A stretch of DNA of 64,000 nt from Pseudomonas pseudonitroreducens (GTDB taxonomy: Bacteria > Pseudomonadota > Gammaproteobacteria > Pseudomonadales > Pseudomonadaceae), in contig NZ_BQHJ01000003.1 in assembly GCF_021603645.1 (NCBI RefSeq), positions 186,001-250,000 on the forward strand. The letters are read 5' to 3'. The notes below the pieces were generated by a model that did no database searches, had not been told where the DNA came from, and was given only the letters and a program-made list of their open reading frames with translations. Shown piece by piece: positions 43,898-51,883 of the stretch. Positions within the stretch are counted from its first letter, which is position 1; every line of letters begins with the position of its first letter. A program made the position numbers and the translations under genes.

Positions 43898-44803
43898 ATG
43901 ACTCTCAAATCCATCATCAGCCTGCTGGCGACCCTGATCATCCTGGCGGTCGCCGCGTTGATCGGCCGCGCCCTCTGGGTGAACTACATGGATACGCCCT
44001 GGACCCGCGACGGCCGGGTGCGCGCCGACATCATCAACGTCGCCGCCGACGTCTCCGGCGTGGTGGTCGACGTACCGGTGCGCGACAACCAGCAGGTGAA
44101 GAAAGGCGACCTGCTGATGCAGATCGACCCGGATCACTACCAGATCGCCGTGAAGCAGGCCGAAGCCCTGGTCGCCTCGCGCAAGGCCACCCTGCAGATG
44201 CGCCAGCTCAATGCCAAGCGCCGCCGCGCCATGGACGAGGAAGTGGTCTCCCGCGAGAGCCTGGACGACGCCAGCAACACCGCAGCCGCCTCCGAGGCCG
44301 ACTACCAGCAGGCCCTGGCCGCGCTGGACGCCGCCAAGCTGAACCTGGAACGCACCCAGGTTCGCGCCTCGGTGGACGGCTACGTGACCAACCTCAACGT
44401 GCACCGTGGCGACTACGCTCGCGTTGGCGAAGCGAAGATGGCCGTGGTCGACGAGAACTCCTACTGGATCTACGGCTACTTCGAAGAGACCAAGCTGCCG
44501 CACATCCGTGTCGGCGATCCGGCCGAACTGCAACTGATGAGCGGCGAGCGCCTGAAGGGCCACGTCGAAAGCATCGCCCGCGCCATCTACGACCGCGACA
44601 ACCCCGAGAGCCGTGAGCTGGTGGCCGACGTCAACCCGACCTTCAACTGGGTACGCCTGGCCCAGCGCGTGCCGGTGCGCATCCACATCGACGAAGTGCC
44701 GGACGGCGTGCTGCTGGCGGCGGGCATCACCGCCACCGTGATCGTCAATCCGCAGAGCGGCAACGCCGAGCATTCCGATGGCGCGACTGCGACGGCGCAG
44801 TGA
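43898..44803 (+). CDS. HlyD/EmrA-type adaptor (AaeA-like)
   Basis: The 301-aa protein has an N-terminal membrane anchor (about 8-28), the half-lipoyl VSGVVVDVPVRDNQQVKKGD near 51, a short coiled coil (about 85-145) and the barrel domain with YWIYGYFEETKLPHIRVGD. It is the periplasmic bridge between the FUSC pump and the NodT channel. A textbook terminator follows, so this is the last gene of the four-gene operon. Confidence 0.9.
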   Translation: MTLKSIISLLATLIILAVAALIGRALWVNYMDTPWTRDGRVRADIINVAADVSGVVVDVPVRDNQQVKKGDLLMQIDPDHYQIAVKQAEALVASRKATLQMRQLNAKRRRAMDEEVVSRESLDDASNTAAASEADYQQALAALDAAKLNLERTQVRASVDGYVTNLNVHRGDYARVGEAKMAVVDENSYWIYGYFEETKLPHIRVGDPAELQLMSGERLKGHVESIARAIYDRDNPESRELVADVNPTFNWVRLAQRVPVRIHIDEVPDGVLLAAGITATVIVNPQSGNAEHSDGATATAQ

Positions 44804-44820
44804 TCGGGGCGGGTGAATGA

Positions 44821-44849
44821 AAACGGGAGCTTCGGCTCCCGTTTTTCTT
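44821..44849 (+). terminator. rho-independent terminator after the FUSC efflux operon
   Basis: AACGGGAGC and GCTCCCGTT pair around a very stable C(TTCG)G tetraloop, followed by TTTTTCTTC. It lies 17 bp past the adaptor stop. Confidence 0.92.
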
Positions 44850-44887
44850 CTGGCTCAATGCCGTAAGCGTTTCCGGTGCTCGGGCAG

Positions 44888-45007
44888 CCCTCACCCCAAC
44901 CCTCTCCCGGAGGGAGAGGGGGCTGATCGTGCCGGCTGACGCTGTGGTTTTTCGCCTGTACCGATCGGTCCCCTCTCCCGCTTGCGGGAGAGGGTTAGGG
45001 TGAGGGG
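44888..45007. repeat. long inverted-repeat element, family E
   Basis: CCCTCACCCCAACCCTCTCC and GGAGAGGGTTAGGGTGAGGG are the long outer arms. Inner CTCTCCC/GGGAGAG hairpins flank a centre that includes GCCGGCTGAC. About 120 bp. Confidence 0.83.
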
Positions 45008-45045
45008 CTTTTGATTTTGTAGGATCGAGGGGGCGTACATTCGTT

Positions 45046-45098
45046 GCTCGCGAACAACCCTGCAGCGCAATCGGTTCGCGAGCAAGCTCGCTCCTACG
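45046..45098. repeat. palindromic repeat, family A, degenerate left arm
   Basis: The right arm TTCGCGAGCAAGCTCGCTCC TAC is intact. The left has only the TTGCTCGCGAAC inner half; the outer part (GTAGGATCGAGG at 45018) is decayed. It follows a family E element in the convergent gap before a minus-strand gene. Confidence 0.7.
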
Positions 45099-45106
45099 AA
45101 AGCGGT

Positions 45107-45358
45107 TCAGCCCTCGGCCTGCTCGCCCTGGCGGTTCTTGTAGCTGCCGCGAATATTCATCGCTGCCAGGCACAGCTGCAGGATCACCAGCGCGTATGCC
45201 TGGGCCGGGATGCCCCAGGCGATCCACAGGGCGTTGCTGGCGAGGAAGACCCAGAAGCCGATCTTGCGCCGCTTGCGCTCGCGGGAGCCGACCAGCCAGG
45301 CGGCGAGGACGGTGACCAGCATGGCGGGCCATTGCAGCAGGTCGATCAATTCGTTCAT
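45107..45358 (-). CDS. small three-TM membrane protein, unknown
   Basis: An 83-aa membrane protein, MNELIDLLQWPAMLVTVLAA first, with three hydrophobic segments and a basic loop SRERKRRK after the first. The Trp/Asn pattern SNALWIAWGI resembles short PnuC- or SWEET-like bundles, but the match is weak. The C-terminus is polar. It precedes the HAD gene's stop by 32 bp on the same strand but in the downstream position, so it may be the last member of that block. Confidence 0.65.
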   Translation of the reverse strand: MNELIDLLQWPAMLVTVLAAWLVGSRERKRRKIGFWVFLASNALWIAWGIPAQAYALVILQLCLAAMNIRGSYKNRQGEQAEG

Positions 45359-45389
45359 GGGCGGTCGGGCTCAGGCGATTGTCCTGAAC

Positions 45390-46277
45390 TCAGACCAGCC
45401 CTGGCGCGGCAAAGTGCGGACGAACTGGGTAACCATCGAGCAGCGCATTGGTTTTTTCCGCGTCCAGCTCGCCATTGAACGGCACGCCCAGCGCCTGGCG
45501 GTGGATGCCGGTGGCGGCCAGCCAGAGTGTGTCGATGCGTGCGGCCAGCGCTCCGGGGACGTCGGTCACCAGCGAGTCACCGACGAACAGGATGTGCTTC
45601 GCGCCGCGCGCCTCCAACTGTCGCTGGGCGATGCGGAAGGCGGAGGGATCGGGCTTGCCGTACCAGTGAACCTTGCCGCCTTCCTCGGCGAAGGCTTCGG
45701 CCAGGCGACCGGCGCCGAACACCGTCTGGCCGCCGGAGACCACCACACGGTCCGGGTTCGCGCACAGGAACGGTTTTTCGGTGGCGCCACGCAACGGGGC
45801 GAAGCGCTCTTCCAGTTCGTCCTGCGGGAAGCTGCCGACGCCAAGGATCATCGACGCGGCATGGATGTCGTCGCAGAAGCGCTCGCGGATTTCCGCCGGC
45901 CAGGTGGTCAGCGCATCACCGACGCCGACGGTGTAGATACCGCCGCGCTGGAATTCGCGTTCATGGGTGAAGGCGTCGATGGCCAACTGGCCGGAGGTGG
46001 TGATGCCGGCGAACAGCTCGCGGGAGACGCCCAGCCGCACCAGGGTGTCGGCCATCTCCGGGACGCTGCGCGAGGCATTGCTGAGGAACCATACCGGCTT
46101 GCCTTCGGCGGCGCGGCGGGCGAGCCAGTCGAGGGCGCCGGGGAAGACGTCGACGCCGTCGATCAGTACACCCCAGAGGTCGAGCAGGAAGCCGTCGTAG
46201 TCAGCGCAGAAGGCATCCAGGCCGGCGTGGTCGATATAGCGGGTGTGGGTGACGGCGCTGAAGCGGGAAGAGGTCAT
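45390..46277 (-). CDS. HAD-superfamily class IIA hydrolase (NagD-like)
   Basis: A 295-aa phosphatase from ATG 46277. AFCADYDGFLLDLWGVLIDG (about 22-41) carries the nucleophilic Asp in LDLWGV, FLSNASR is motif II, and YGKPDPSAF plus FVGDSLVTDVPGA supply motifs III and IV with catalytic Lys and Asp. The large cap between motifs II and III identifies class IIA. The substrate is unknown. It is 73 bp past the tpbA-like stop on the same strand. Confidence 0.85.
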   Translation of the reverse strand: MTSSRFSAVTHTRYIDHAGLDAFCADYDGFLLDLWGVLIDGVDVFPGALDWLARRAAEGKPVWFLSNASRSVPEMADTLVRLGVSRELFAGITTSGQLAIDAFTHEREFQRGGIYTVGVGDALTTWPAEIRERFCDDIHAASMILGVGSFPQDELEERFAPLRGATEKPFLCANPDRVVVSGGQTVFGAGRLAEAFAEEGGKVHWYGKPDPSAFRIAQRQLEARGAKHILFVGDSLVTDVPGALAARIDTLWLAATGIHRQALGVPFNGELDAEKTNALLDGYPVRPHFAAPGLV

Positions 46278-46350
46278 GGCGTGCCTGTGAAACGGTGAAG
46301 GTGGGGATAAACTACCGCACTCTCGCCGAATCGGTGTGACAGGCCGCCGA

Positions 46351-47022
46351 TCAGTGCGCCGGATGCGGCGCGCGCTCCTCGCCGAAGGTATCCGCCAGCC
46401 ACCCCTTGAGCTGGCAGCCAGCAAAGGCCGAGGTGCTGCATTCGCCACTTGCCAGGGCCTGCTGCAGCTGACCGATGTCGGCTTTCTGCACATAGGCGAT
46501 GGCGTCGGTCATGTCATCTTCGCTGCCATAGCCGCCCTGGGTCATTTCCTTGAGCGCGTCCTCCTTGCTCCAGCCCTGGATCACCGTGCGGTACATGGCG
46601 GCGAACAGGCCGGTGCGGTCGCGTCCGTGCTTGCAGTGCATCAGCACCGGACCGTTCTGTTCAGCGCTTTGCAGGATGCGCAGGACCTTCAGGACATCGG
46701 CGTCGTCGACGCGGTCGGCATGGGTCGGGAAGCTCACTGCCTCGATGTTCTGCTGGCCGATCCATTCGCGGTCGTCGTCCTTGATGAAACTCACCACGGT
46801 CTTTACCTGCAGGCGCTGCAGTTCGGGCAGGTCGGCGCTGCCGGGCAGCGCGCTGCGGTAGAGGGTCGGCGACATCTGGTAGAGGTTGAGCGACTTGTCC
46901 ACGGGCTTGGCCCAGTCGGACGGCGTTGTGCCGGCGGCCAGGGCAAGCGGGCTAATGCTCTGCAGGGCAGTGCTCAGCAGGGCGGCGGCGATGGCGCCGC
47001 GGAGAATCTGGGGCAGGGACAT
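46351..47022 (-). CDS. tpbA: TpbA-like periplasmic tyrosine/dual-specificity phosphatase
   Basis: A 223-aa exported phosphatase: signal peptide ending near residue 30 (ALAA), then NLYQMSPTLYRSALPGSADL and the run LQRLQVKTVVSFIKDDDREW that is nearly identical to P. aeruginosa TpbA. The general-acid loop is FPTHADRVDDAD (about 98-109) and the P-loop HCKHGRDRTG holds catalytic Cys 130 and Arg 136. TpbA dephosphorylates the diguanylate cyclase TpbB and lowers c-di-GMP and biofilm formation. The neighbours (membrane protein and SDR downstream in the list) also match the P. aeruginosa tpbA neighbourhood. Confidence 0.9.
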   Translation of the reverse strand: MSLPQILRGAIAAALLSTALQSISPLALAAGTTPSDWAKPVDKSLNLYQMSPTLYRSALPGSADLPELQRLQVKTVVSFIKDDDREWIGQQNIEAVSFPTHADRVDDADVLKVLRILQSAEQNGPVLMHCKHGRDRTGLFAAMYRTVIQGWSKEDALKEMTQGGYGSEDDMTDAIAYVQKADIGQLQQALASGECSTSAFAGCQLKGWLADTFGEERAPHPAH

Positions 47023-47107
47023 GGGGACTCCTCCAAGGTCTGCGTCACCTTAGGCGGGGTCGGGTCGTGCCCGGATGAAATGCAGGTGAAGAAAGCGTGA
47101 AGCCCGC

Positions 47108-47494
47108 TCAGCGCCTGTCGGCCGGCAGGAAGCGCACCAGCACGCCGGGGCGGAAGAACCACCAGACGCACAGCGGATAGCACAGGTAATTGAGGAAATA
47201 GAGCAGCAGGGCTGCCGGGCTGGGCGTGTTCTTCCATGCCGCCATGCCGACCAGGATGGCGTAGAGCAGGGCCAGGCCGCCGCCGTACAGGGCGGTCAGC
47301 CGCCAGCGTTCAGCGGTCTCCGCCAGTCGCTTGTGCCGGCGAGCGAACCAGAAGGCCATGGCGGCGGCGATCACGGCTGCCACCAGCAAGGTCGCCGGCA
47401 CACCGCCGACCCGCAGCAGCCCGCGTGCCACCACGTTGAGGAAGAAGGCGGCGAGGATGCCGGCAAGGGCGAGGTAGCGGACCTGGTAATGCAT
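47108..47494 (-). CDS. four-TM membrane protein, unknown (neighbour of tpbA)
   Basis: The 128-aa protein, MHYQVRYLALAGILAAFFLN first, has four hydrophobic segments with a basic loop RRHKRLAETAERWR after the second. Its ATG touches the SDR stop, so it is coupled to the SDR gene. A hypothetical protein in the same place next to tpbA in P. aeruginosa (PA3884 as I recall) looks like its counterpart. Function unknown. Confidence 0.75.
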   Translation of the reverse strand: MHYQVRYLALAGILAAFFLNVVARGLLRVGGVPATLLVAAVIAAAMAFWFARRHKRLAETAERWRLTALYGGGLALLYAILVGMAAWKNTPSPAALLLYFLNYLCYPLCVWWFFRPGVLVRFLPADRR

Positions 47495-48324
47495 CAGAGT
47501 TGCCCGTCGAGACCGAAGCGTTTCTTCAGCACCTTGTCCAGCAGGCCGGCGGGCACCCAGCGTGAGAGCAGGGGCAGGGCCCGGCTGCCGTTGCCGATGC
47601 GCACCAGGCGCGGGCGCGGGGATTTCTGCACAGCGGCCAACAGCTCGCGGGCGAAGTCAGTGGCCGGGGTGGGTTTGTCCTGGGACGCGGCAGCGCGCGC
47701 CTGGATGAATTGGCGCAGCGGCCACCAGGCGGATTTCTCGCTGACCACCGCGGCCATCTCACGGCTGGCGTTGGCGCCGAAATTGGAGGCAATGGCGCCC
47801 GGCTGCACTTCCATCACCTCGATGCCGAAGGGTGCAAGCTCCAGGCGCAGTGCGTCGTTCAGGGCATGCACGGCGGCTTTCGATGCGCAGTACGCGCCGG
47901 CGAAGGGCGTGACCAGTACCCCGGACACGCTGCCGATGTTCACCACCAGCCCGCGCCGGGCGCGCAGGGCGGGGAACAGCGCGCGGGTGACACCGACCAC
48001 GGCGAACACGTTGGTCTCGAATTGTTTGCGGATTGCCTGGCTGCCGCCGTCGAGCAACGGGCCCATGGCGCCGTAGCCGGCGTTGTTGATCAGCACATCG
48101 AGGCCGCCGGCTTCGTGCAGTAACTGCTCGGCAAGGCGCTCCACGGCGGGTTCGTCGTTGACATCCAGCAGCACGCCGCGAAAGCCCGCCTGGCCAAGGG
48201 CGGCAACGTCTTCATCGCGGCGGGCGGTGGCCCAGACCTGGTATCCGGCGGCCTGGAAGGCATCGGCAAGGGCGCGGCCGATACCGCTGGAGCAACCGGT
48301 GATGAGGGCGACGGGCTGGGGCAT
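47494..48324 (-). CDS. short-chain dehydrogenase/reductase
   Basis: A 276-aa classical SDR: LITGCSSGIGRALADAF (residues 6-22), NNAGYGAMGPLLDGG and the active-site Tyr-Lys pair in GAYCASKAAVH. The C-terminal extension includes a membrane-associating basic patch (KKRFGLDGQL). It resembles retinol-dehydrogenase-like or sterol-type SDRs in bacteria but the substrate is unknown. It is the first gene of the block running to tpbA and the HAD gene. Confidence 0.85.
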   Translation of the reverse strand: MPQPVALITGCSSGIGRALADAFQAAGYQVWATARRDEDVAALGQAGFRGVLLDVNDEPAVERLAEQLLHEAGGLDVLINNAGYGAMGPLLDGGSQAIRKQFETNVFAVVGVTRALFPALRARRGLVVNIGSVSGVLVTPFAGAYCASKAAVHALNDALRLELAPFGIEVMEVQPGAIASNFGANASREMAAVVSEKSAWWPLRQFIQARAAASQDKPTPATDFARELLAAVQKSPRPRLVRIGNGSRALPLLSRWVPAGLLDKVLKKRFGLDGQL

Positions 48325-48385
48325 GGTCTGGCAGTCCTTGGGCTGTGGGCGGGACTACCGTACCGGATTGTGCGGGGCAGGTGAA

Positions 48386-48850
48386 TCAGTTGCCGAAGCG
48401 ACCGTTCACTCGTTCGGCGCGGAACTCCAGGGTGCTGGCGCGATAACCGGGGCGCAGCGGCGGCAGCGGCAGGCAGTCGTTCCAGCTGTCACCGGCGAGC
48501 AGCGCGCCGGGGCCGCGATAGCGCGGAGCCTCGTAGAGGTTTTCGGCAAGGTCGGTGGTGTCGCCAGGGCGGTAGGCGGCGACCTTCCAGCGCAGCTCCA
48601 GCAATGGGCGGTGCGAACCGTTTTTCAGGCTAATGGCCAATGGGCGGTCGGCGGGGCACTGCTCCGGCTGGTAGGCGATGCGCAGTTCCAGATGCTGGAG
48701 TTGGCGCGCGTCGCTGTTGTCCTGCCAGATGGCGATGGCGATCACACAGGCCAATCCAACCAGCCCGGCGCCGGAGATCGGCAGGGCGCGGGAGGGGTAG
48801 CGGATCAGCAGGACGATCCAGGTGACGATCAGCAGGATGCCGTACAGCAT
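48386..48850 (-). CDS. membrane-anchored protein of unknown function
   Basis: The 154-aa product has two N-terminal hydrophobic segments (MLYGILLIVTWIVLLIRYPS and about 25-43) and a C-terminal periplasmic domain with paired Cys (AYQPEQCPADRP and SWNDCLPLPP) that could form a disulphide. A ribosome site GGAGCG precedes ATG 48850. No family was recognised. It lies 61 bp upstream of the SDR gene. Confidence 0.7.
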   Translation of the reverse strand: MLYGILLIVTWIVLLIRYPSRALPISGAGLVGLACVIAIAIWQDNSDARQLQHLELRIAYQPEQCPADRPLAISLKNGSHRPLLELRWKVAAYRPGDTTDLAENLYEAPRYRGPGALLAGDSWNDCLPLPPLRPGYRASTLEFRAERVNGRFGN

Positions 48851-49023
48851 GGAGCGCTCCGTGGGGGATGTGTGGATACCTTAGCAGGAGCATCGCGGCG
48901 GTGGGTTGATGCTGCTCCATGATACCGCTCGATGTAGGAGCGAGCTTGCTCGCGAACCCGCCCAGCGCCGACGCTGAGCTGTAGGAGCATCTGTCTTTCT
49001 CGGGAAGCCCGTGCCGATGCTTT

Positions 49024-49139
49024 CCCCTCACCCCAGCCCTCTCCCGGGGGAGAGGGAGCAGTCCGTACCGGCTGACACCCAGGATTCATCCTGCACCTAA
49101 CGGTCCCCTCTCGCCTTGGGAGAGGGCTAGGGTGAGGGA
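49024..49139. repeat. long inverted-repeat element, family E (within the composite)
   Basis: CCCCTCACCCCAGCCCTCTC on the left and GAGAGGGCTAGGGTGAGGGA on the right are inverted arms, with a centre containing ACCGGCTGACACCC. About 116 bp, like the copies at 37110 and 44888. Confidence 0.8.
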
Positions 49140-49217
49140 CGGCCCAAGCGCAGAGGTAACTCGTAGAAGCGGACTCCGTCCGCGATCAGGGCTGCTCTTT
49201 ACGCCAGAGCAACGCGG

Positions 49218-49296
49218 GATCGTGTGGAGCGCAGCGATATCCATCAATGGCGGTGCACAGGGCAGCATGGGTATCGCTGCGCTCCACCCATCCTAC
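49218..49296. repeat. palindromic repeat, family B (within the composite)
   Basis: Left GTGTGGAGCGCAGCGATATCC and right GGGTATCGCTGCGCTCCACCC then ATCCTAC are inverted. The left terminal ATCCTAC mirror is decayed (GGATCG). Pair to the element at 1915. Confidence 0.72.
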
Positions 49297-49362
49297 GAAG
49301 GCTTTCGTTTGCGGTTCGCGAGCAAGCTCGCTCCTACGAAAAGCGGGCCGGCGCGCGGGCAT

Positions 49363-49394
49363 AAAAAAGCCCCCGCACCGCAAGGTGCGAGGGC
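49363..49394 (-). terminator. rho-independent terminator of the alginate operon
   Basis: On the minus strand GCCCTCGCACC pairs with GGTGCGGGGGC around loop TTGC, then TTTTTT. It lies 39 bp past the algA stop and is the only clear intrinsic terminator after the operon. Confidence 0.9.
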
Positions 49395-49432
49395 ATTGGC
49401 GCCGATGGGGGGGAAGCGCCAGGTCCCGGGGC

Positions 49433-50875
49433 TTAGCGGACCACAGCCTGCAGTTCCACGTTCTCGGTGGTGCGGCCGTAGACGTCTTCCAGACGCTCGA
49501 TGTCGTCTTCGCCCAGGTAGCTGCCCGATTGCACTTCGATGATCTCCAGCGGGATCTTGCCCGGGTTGGCCAGGCGGTGGACCGAGGCGATCGGGATGTA
49601 GGTGGACTGGTTCTCGGTGAGCAGGAAGGTCTTGTCGTCACAGGTCACCTGGGCGGTGCCGGAAACGACGATCCAGTGCTCGGCGCGGTGGTGGTGCATC
49701 TGCAGCGACAGGCGTGCACCCGGCTTGACGGTGATGTGCTTGACCTGGAAGCGCCCGCCCATGTCCACCGAGTCGTAGGAGCCCCACGGACGGTAGACCT
49801 GGCAGTGGTTCTGGGTCTCGCTGCGGCCGGCGGCGTCGAGCTGGTTGACCACCTTCTTGACGTCCTGCACGCGGTCCTTGTGGGCGATCATCATGGCGTC
49901 CTTGGTCTCGACGACCACGATGTCTTCCAGGCCGATCACCGACACCAGCTTGCCGTTGCCGTGCACCAGGCAGTTGTGGCTGTCGTGGACCATCACGTCG
50001 CCCATGGTGACGTTGCCGTCGTCGTCCTTGTCATGCACTTCCCAGATCGACGACCAGCTGCCGACGTCGTTCCAGCCGGCGGACAGCGGTACCACGCAGG
50101 CGCGGCGGGTCTTTTCCATCACGGCGTAGTCGATGGAGTTGTCCGGGCAGCATTCGAAGGTGGCGGCGTCGATGCTGATCAGCTCGCCGTCGTGCTGGCT
50201 GCGCTCCAGGGCCAGCAGGCAGGTGTCGTAGATGTCGGCGTCGTGCTTCTTCAGTTCCTCGAGGAAGCGGCTGGCGCGGAACAGGAACATGCCGCTGTTC
50301 CAGAAGTAGCCGCCGTCCTCGACGAACTGCTGGGCGCGGGTTTCGTCGGGTTTCTCGATGAAGCGCTCGACACGGATCACACCGTCCGGCAGACCGCGCT
50401 TGTCGCCGGCCTTGATGTAGCCGTAGCCGGTTTCAGGACGGTTGGCGGGGACGCCGAAGAGCACCATCTCGCCCTTTTCGGCGGCGTTGGTGGCCAGCGC
50501 CAGGGCGCGCTGGAAGGCGCGCTGGTCTTCGATCACGTGGTCGGCGGGGAGGATCAGCAGCAGTTCGTCGCGGCCCTCGGCCATCAGCTTCATGGCGGCG
50601 ATGGCGACGGCGGGCGCGGTGTTGCGACCGAAGGGCTCGAGCAGGATCGATTGGGTTTTCAGGCTCAGCTCTTCGAGCTGTTCCTGGACGATGAAGCGGT
50701 GCTCCTGGTTGCTCACCACCACCGGCGGCTCCATGCCTTCGAACACCAGGCGCGAGAGGGTCTGCTGGAACAGGGTGTGTTCGCCGGTCAGGGCCAGGAA
50801 CTGCTTGGGATACTGTTTGCGCGAAAGAGGCCAGAGTCGCGAGCCGCTGCCACCGGAAAGAATTACTGGAATCAT
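49433..50875 (-). CDS. algA: bifunctional phosphomannose isomerase / GDP-mannose pyrophosphorylase
   Basis: The 480-aa enzyme has the nucleotidyltransferase motif ILSGGSGSRLWPLSRKQYPK at residues 4-23, FIEKPDETRAQQ for the sugar phosphate and, at the C-terminus, the isomerase cupin with PGARLSLQMHHHRAEHWIVV zinc ligands. It converts fructose-6-P to mannose-6-P and mannose-1-P plus GTP to GDP-mannose, feeding AlgD. AAGGAG precedes ATG 50875. As in other pseudomonads it is the last gene of the alginate operon and a terminator follows. Confidence 0.97.
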   Translation of the reverse strand: MIPVILSGGSGSRLWPLSRKQYPKQFLALTGEHTLFQQTLSRLVFEGMEPPVVVSNQEHRFIVQEQLEELSLKTQSILLEPFGRNTAPAVAIAAMKLMAEGRDELLLILPADHVIEDQRAFQRALALATNAAEKGEMVLFGVPANRPETGYGYIKAGDKRGLPDGVIRVERFIEKPDETRAQQFVEDGGYFWNSGMFLFRASRFLEELKKHDADIYDTCLLALERSQHDGELISIDAATFECCPDNSIDYAVMEKTRRACVVPLSAGWNDVGSWSSIWEVHDKDDDGNVTMGDVMVHDSHNCLVHGNGKLVSVIGLEDIVVVETKDAMMIAHKDRVQDVKKVVNQLDAAGRSETQNHCQVYRPWGSYDSVDMGGRFQVKHITVKPGARLSLQMHHHRAEHWIVVSGTAQVTCDDKTFLLTENQSTYIPIASVHRLANPGKIPLEIIEVQSGSYLGEDDIERLEDVYGRTTENVELQAVVR

Positions 50876-51045
50876 CGGGTTTCTCCTTAAGCGTTTGCGT
50901 TCTGTCTGCCGGGCCACGTCGTGTGGGCCGGCCTGCGGTTTGGGTGACCTCTCCAGTGCTTGCCGTTGCTGCGGCGCACGGGTCTTGCTGCCGGTGTGGG
51001 GCCGGTCTTGTTGTTCTGCTCGGGAATCAGGCGTGATGCCGCTCC

Positions 51046-51131
51046 CGTAGGGCGAATAACGCGAAGCGTTATCCGCCGTCTTTCTCGGTCATTCCGTCGG
51101 CGGATAAGCGCAAGCGGTTATTCGCCCTACG
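51046..51131. repeat. palindromic repeat, family D, in the algF-algA gap
   Basis: CGTAGGGCGAATAACGC on the left and GCGGTTATTCGCCCTACG on the right, with inner GTTATCCGCCG and CGGCGGATAA mirrors. The gap between algF and algA is 280 bp. A stable hairpin inside the operon could attenuate or process the message before algA. Confidence 0.83.
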
Positions 51132-51155
51132 TGTTGCAGCCATCAGCGGCGCAGA

Positions 51156-51803
51156 TCAGTCCGCCTTGACCGGACGCTTGACCCACACCGGGTTCAGCTT
51201 GCTGTCGCCGGTGACGTAGAGGCAGACCACTTCGCCGCGCTCGAGGGTGACGGGCTTGAGGTCGCTGACCTTCTTGGCGCCGTCGAACAGGGCGAGGTTG
51301 ACTTTCACCGGGTTGATCTCGCGGTCGCCGTGGCTTTGCGGGGCGACGTTGCTGACCACTTCGGTCTTGCCATCGGCGGTCTTCAGGGTGAGGGCCTTGC
51401 CGCTGAGGTTCTGCACGCGGACCAGGGCCTTCTGCTTGTTCTTGAACGGCGGCTCGGGCACCAGGCGCGGCTGGCCGCCGGGCTGGCTGACGAGGGTGTA
51501 GTAGGCGTCCGGATCAAGCTTCACCGGCAGGCTCTGGGAACCGACCTTGGCGGTGTAGTTGCCCGGCGGGAGGAACTTGAAGTCGCTGGAGCCCAGCGGC
51601 GAGATGTCGTTGAGGGTGGCGTTGCCGACGCTGACGGACAGCTCGGAGCTGCCGGCGTTGTAAGCCCGCACGAAGGTGGAGCCCTTGGGTGCCTGCGGGC
51701 CGTAGAGCGCGCCTTCACCGCCGGCGAAGGCGCCGAAGGAAGCGGCGCCCAGGGCGAGGGCGAGGGCGGACGACTTCAGGGTGCGAATGCTCAGTCGGTT
51801 CAT
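51156..51803 (-). CDS. algF: alginate O-acetylation protein AlgF
   Basis: The 215-aa periplasmic protein has a signal peptide ending about residue 27 (GAFAGG) and the AlgF region GALYGPQAPKGSTFVRAYNA, LDPDAYYTLVS and EVVCLYVTGDSKLNPVWVKR. AlgF is needed for acetylation of mannuronate residues and is believed to pass the acetyl group from AlgI/AlgJ. It is 80 bp after algJ and upstream of algA by a repeat-containing gap. Confidence 0.93.
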   Translation of the reverse strand: MNRLSIRTLKSSALALALGAASFGAFAGGEGALYGPQAPKGSTFVRAYNAGSSELSVSVGNATLNDISPLGSSDFKFLPPGNYTAKVGSQSLPVKLDPDAYYTLVSQPGGQPRLVPEPPFKNKQKALVRVQNLSGKALTLKTADGKTEVVSNVAPQSHGDREINPVKVNLALFDGAKKVSDLKPVTLERGEVVCLYVTGDSKLNPVWVKRPVKAD

Positions 51804-51883
51804 GGGGTGTACCTCCGTCTTTCTCTCTTGGGGGGCACAAGAGGTGCCCAGTTCCAGCGCTTGGTGCGCCGTGGGTGTTCGGG

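Larger units (their letters stand above)
48933..49338. repeat. nested composite of palindromic repeats
   Basis: The ends are separated halves of one family A element: GTAGGAGCGAGCTTGCTCGC at 48933 and GCGAGCAAGCTCGCTCCTAC near 49319-49338. Between them lie a full family E element (49024-49139), a family C half (AAGCGGACTCCGTCCGCGAT, about 49165-49184) and a family B element (49218-49296). This arrangement suggests successive insertion into an older family A repeat. It fills most of the 582-bp gap between the membrane-anchored gene and algA; no gene is visible in it. Confidence 0.72.
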
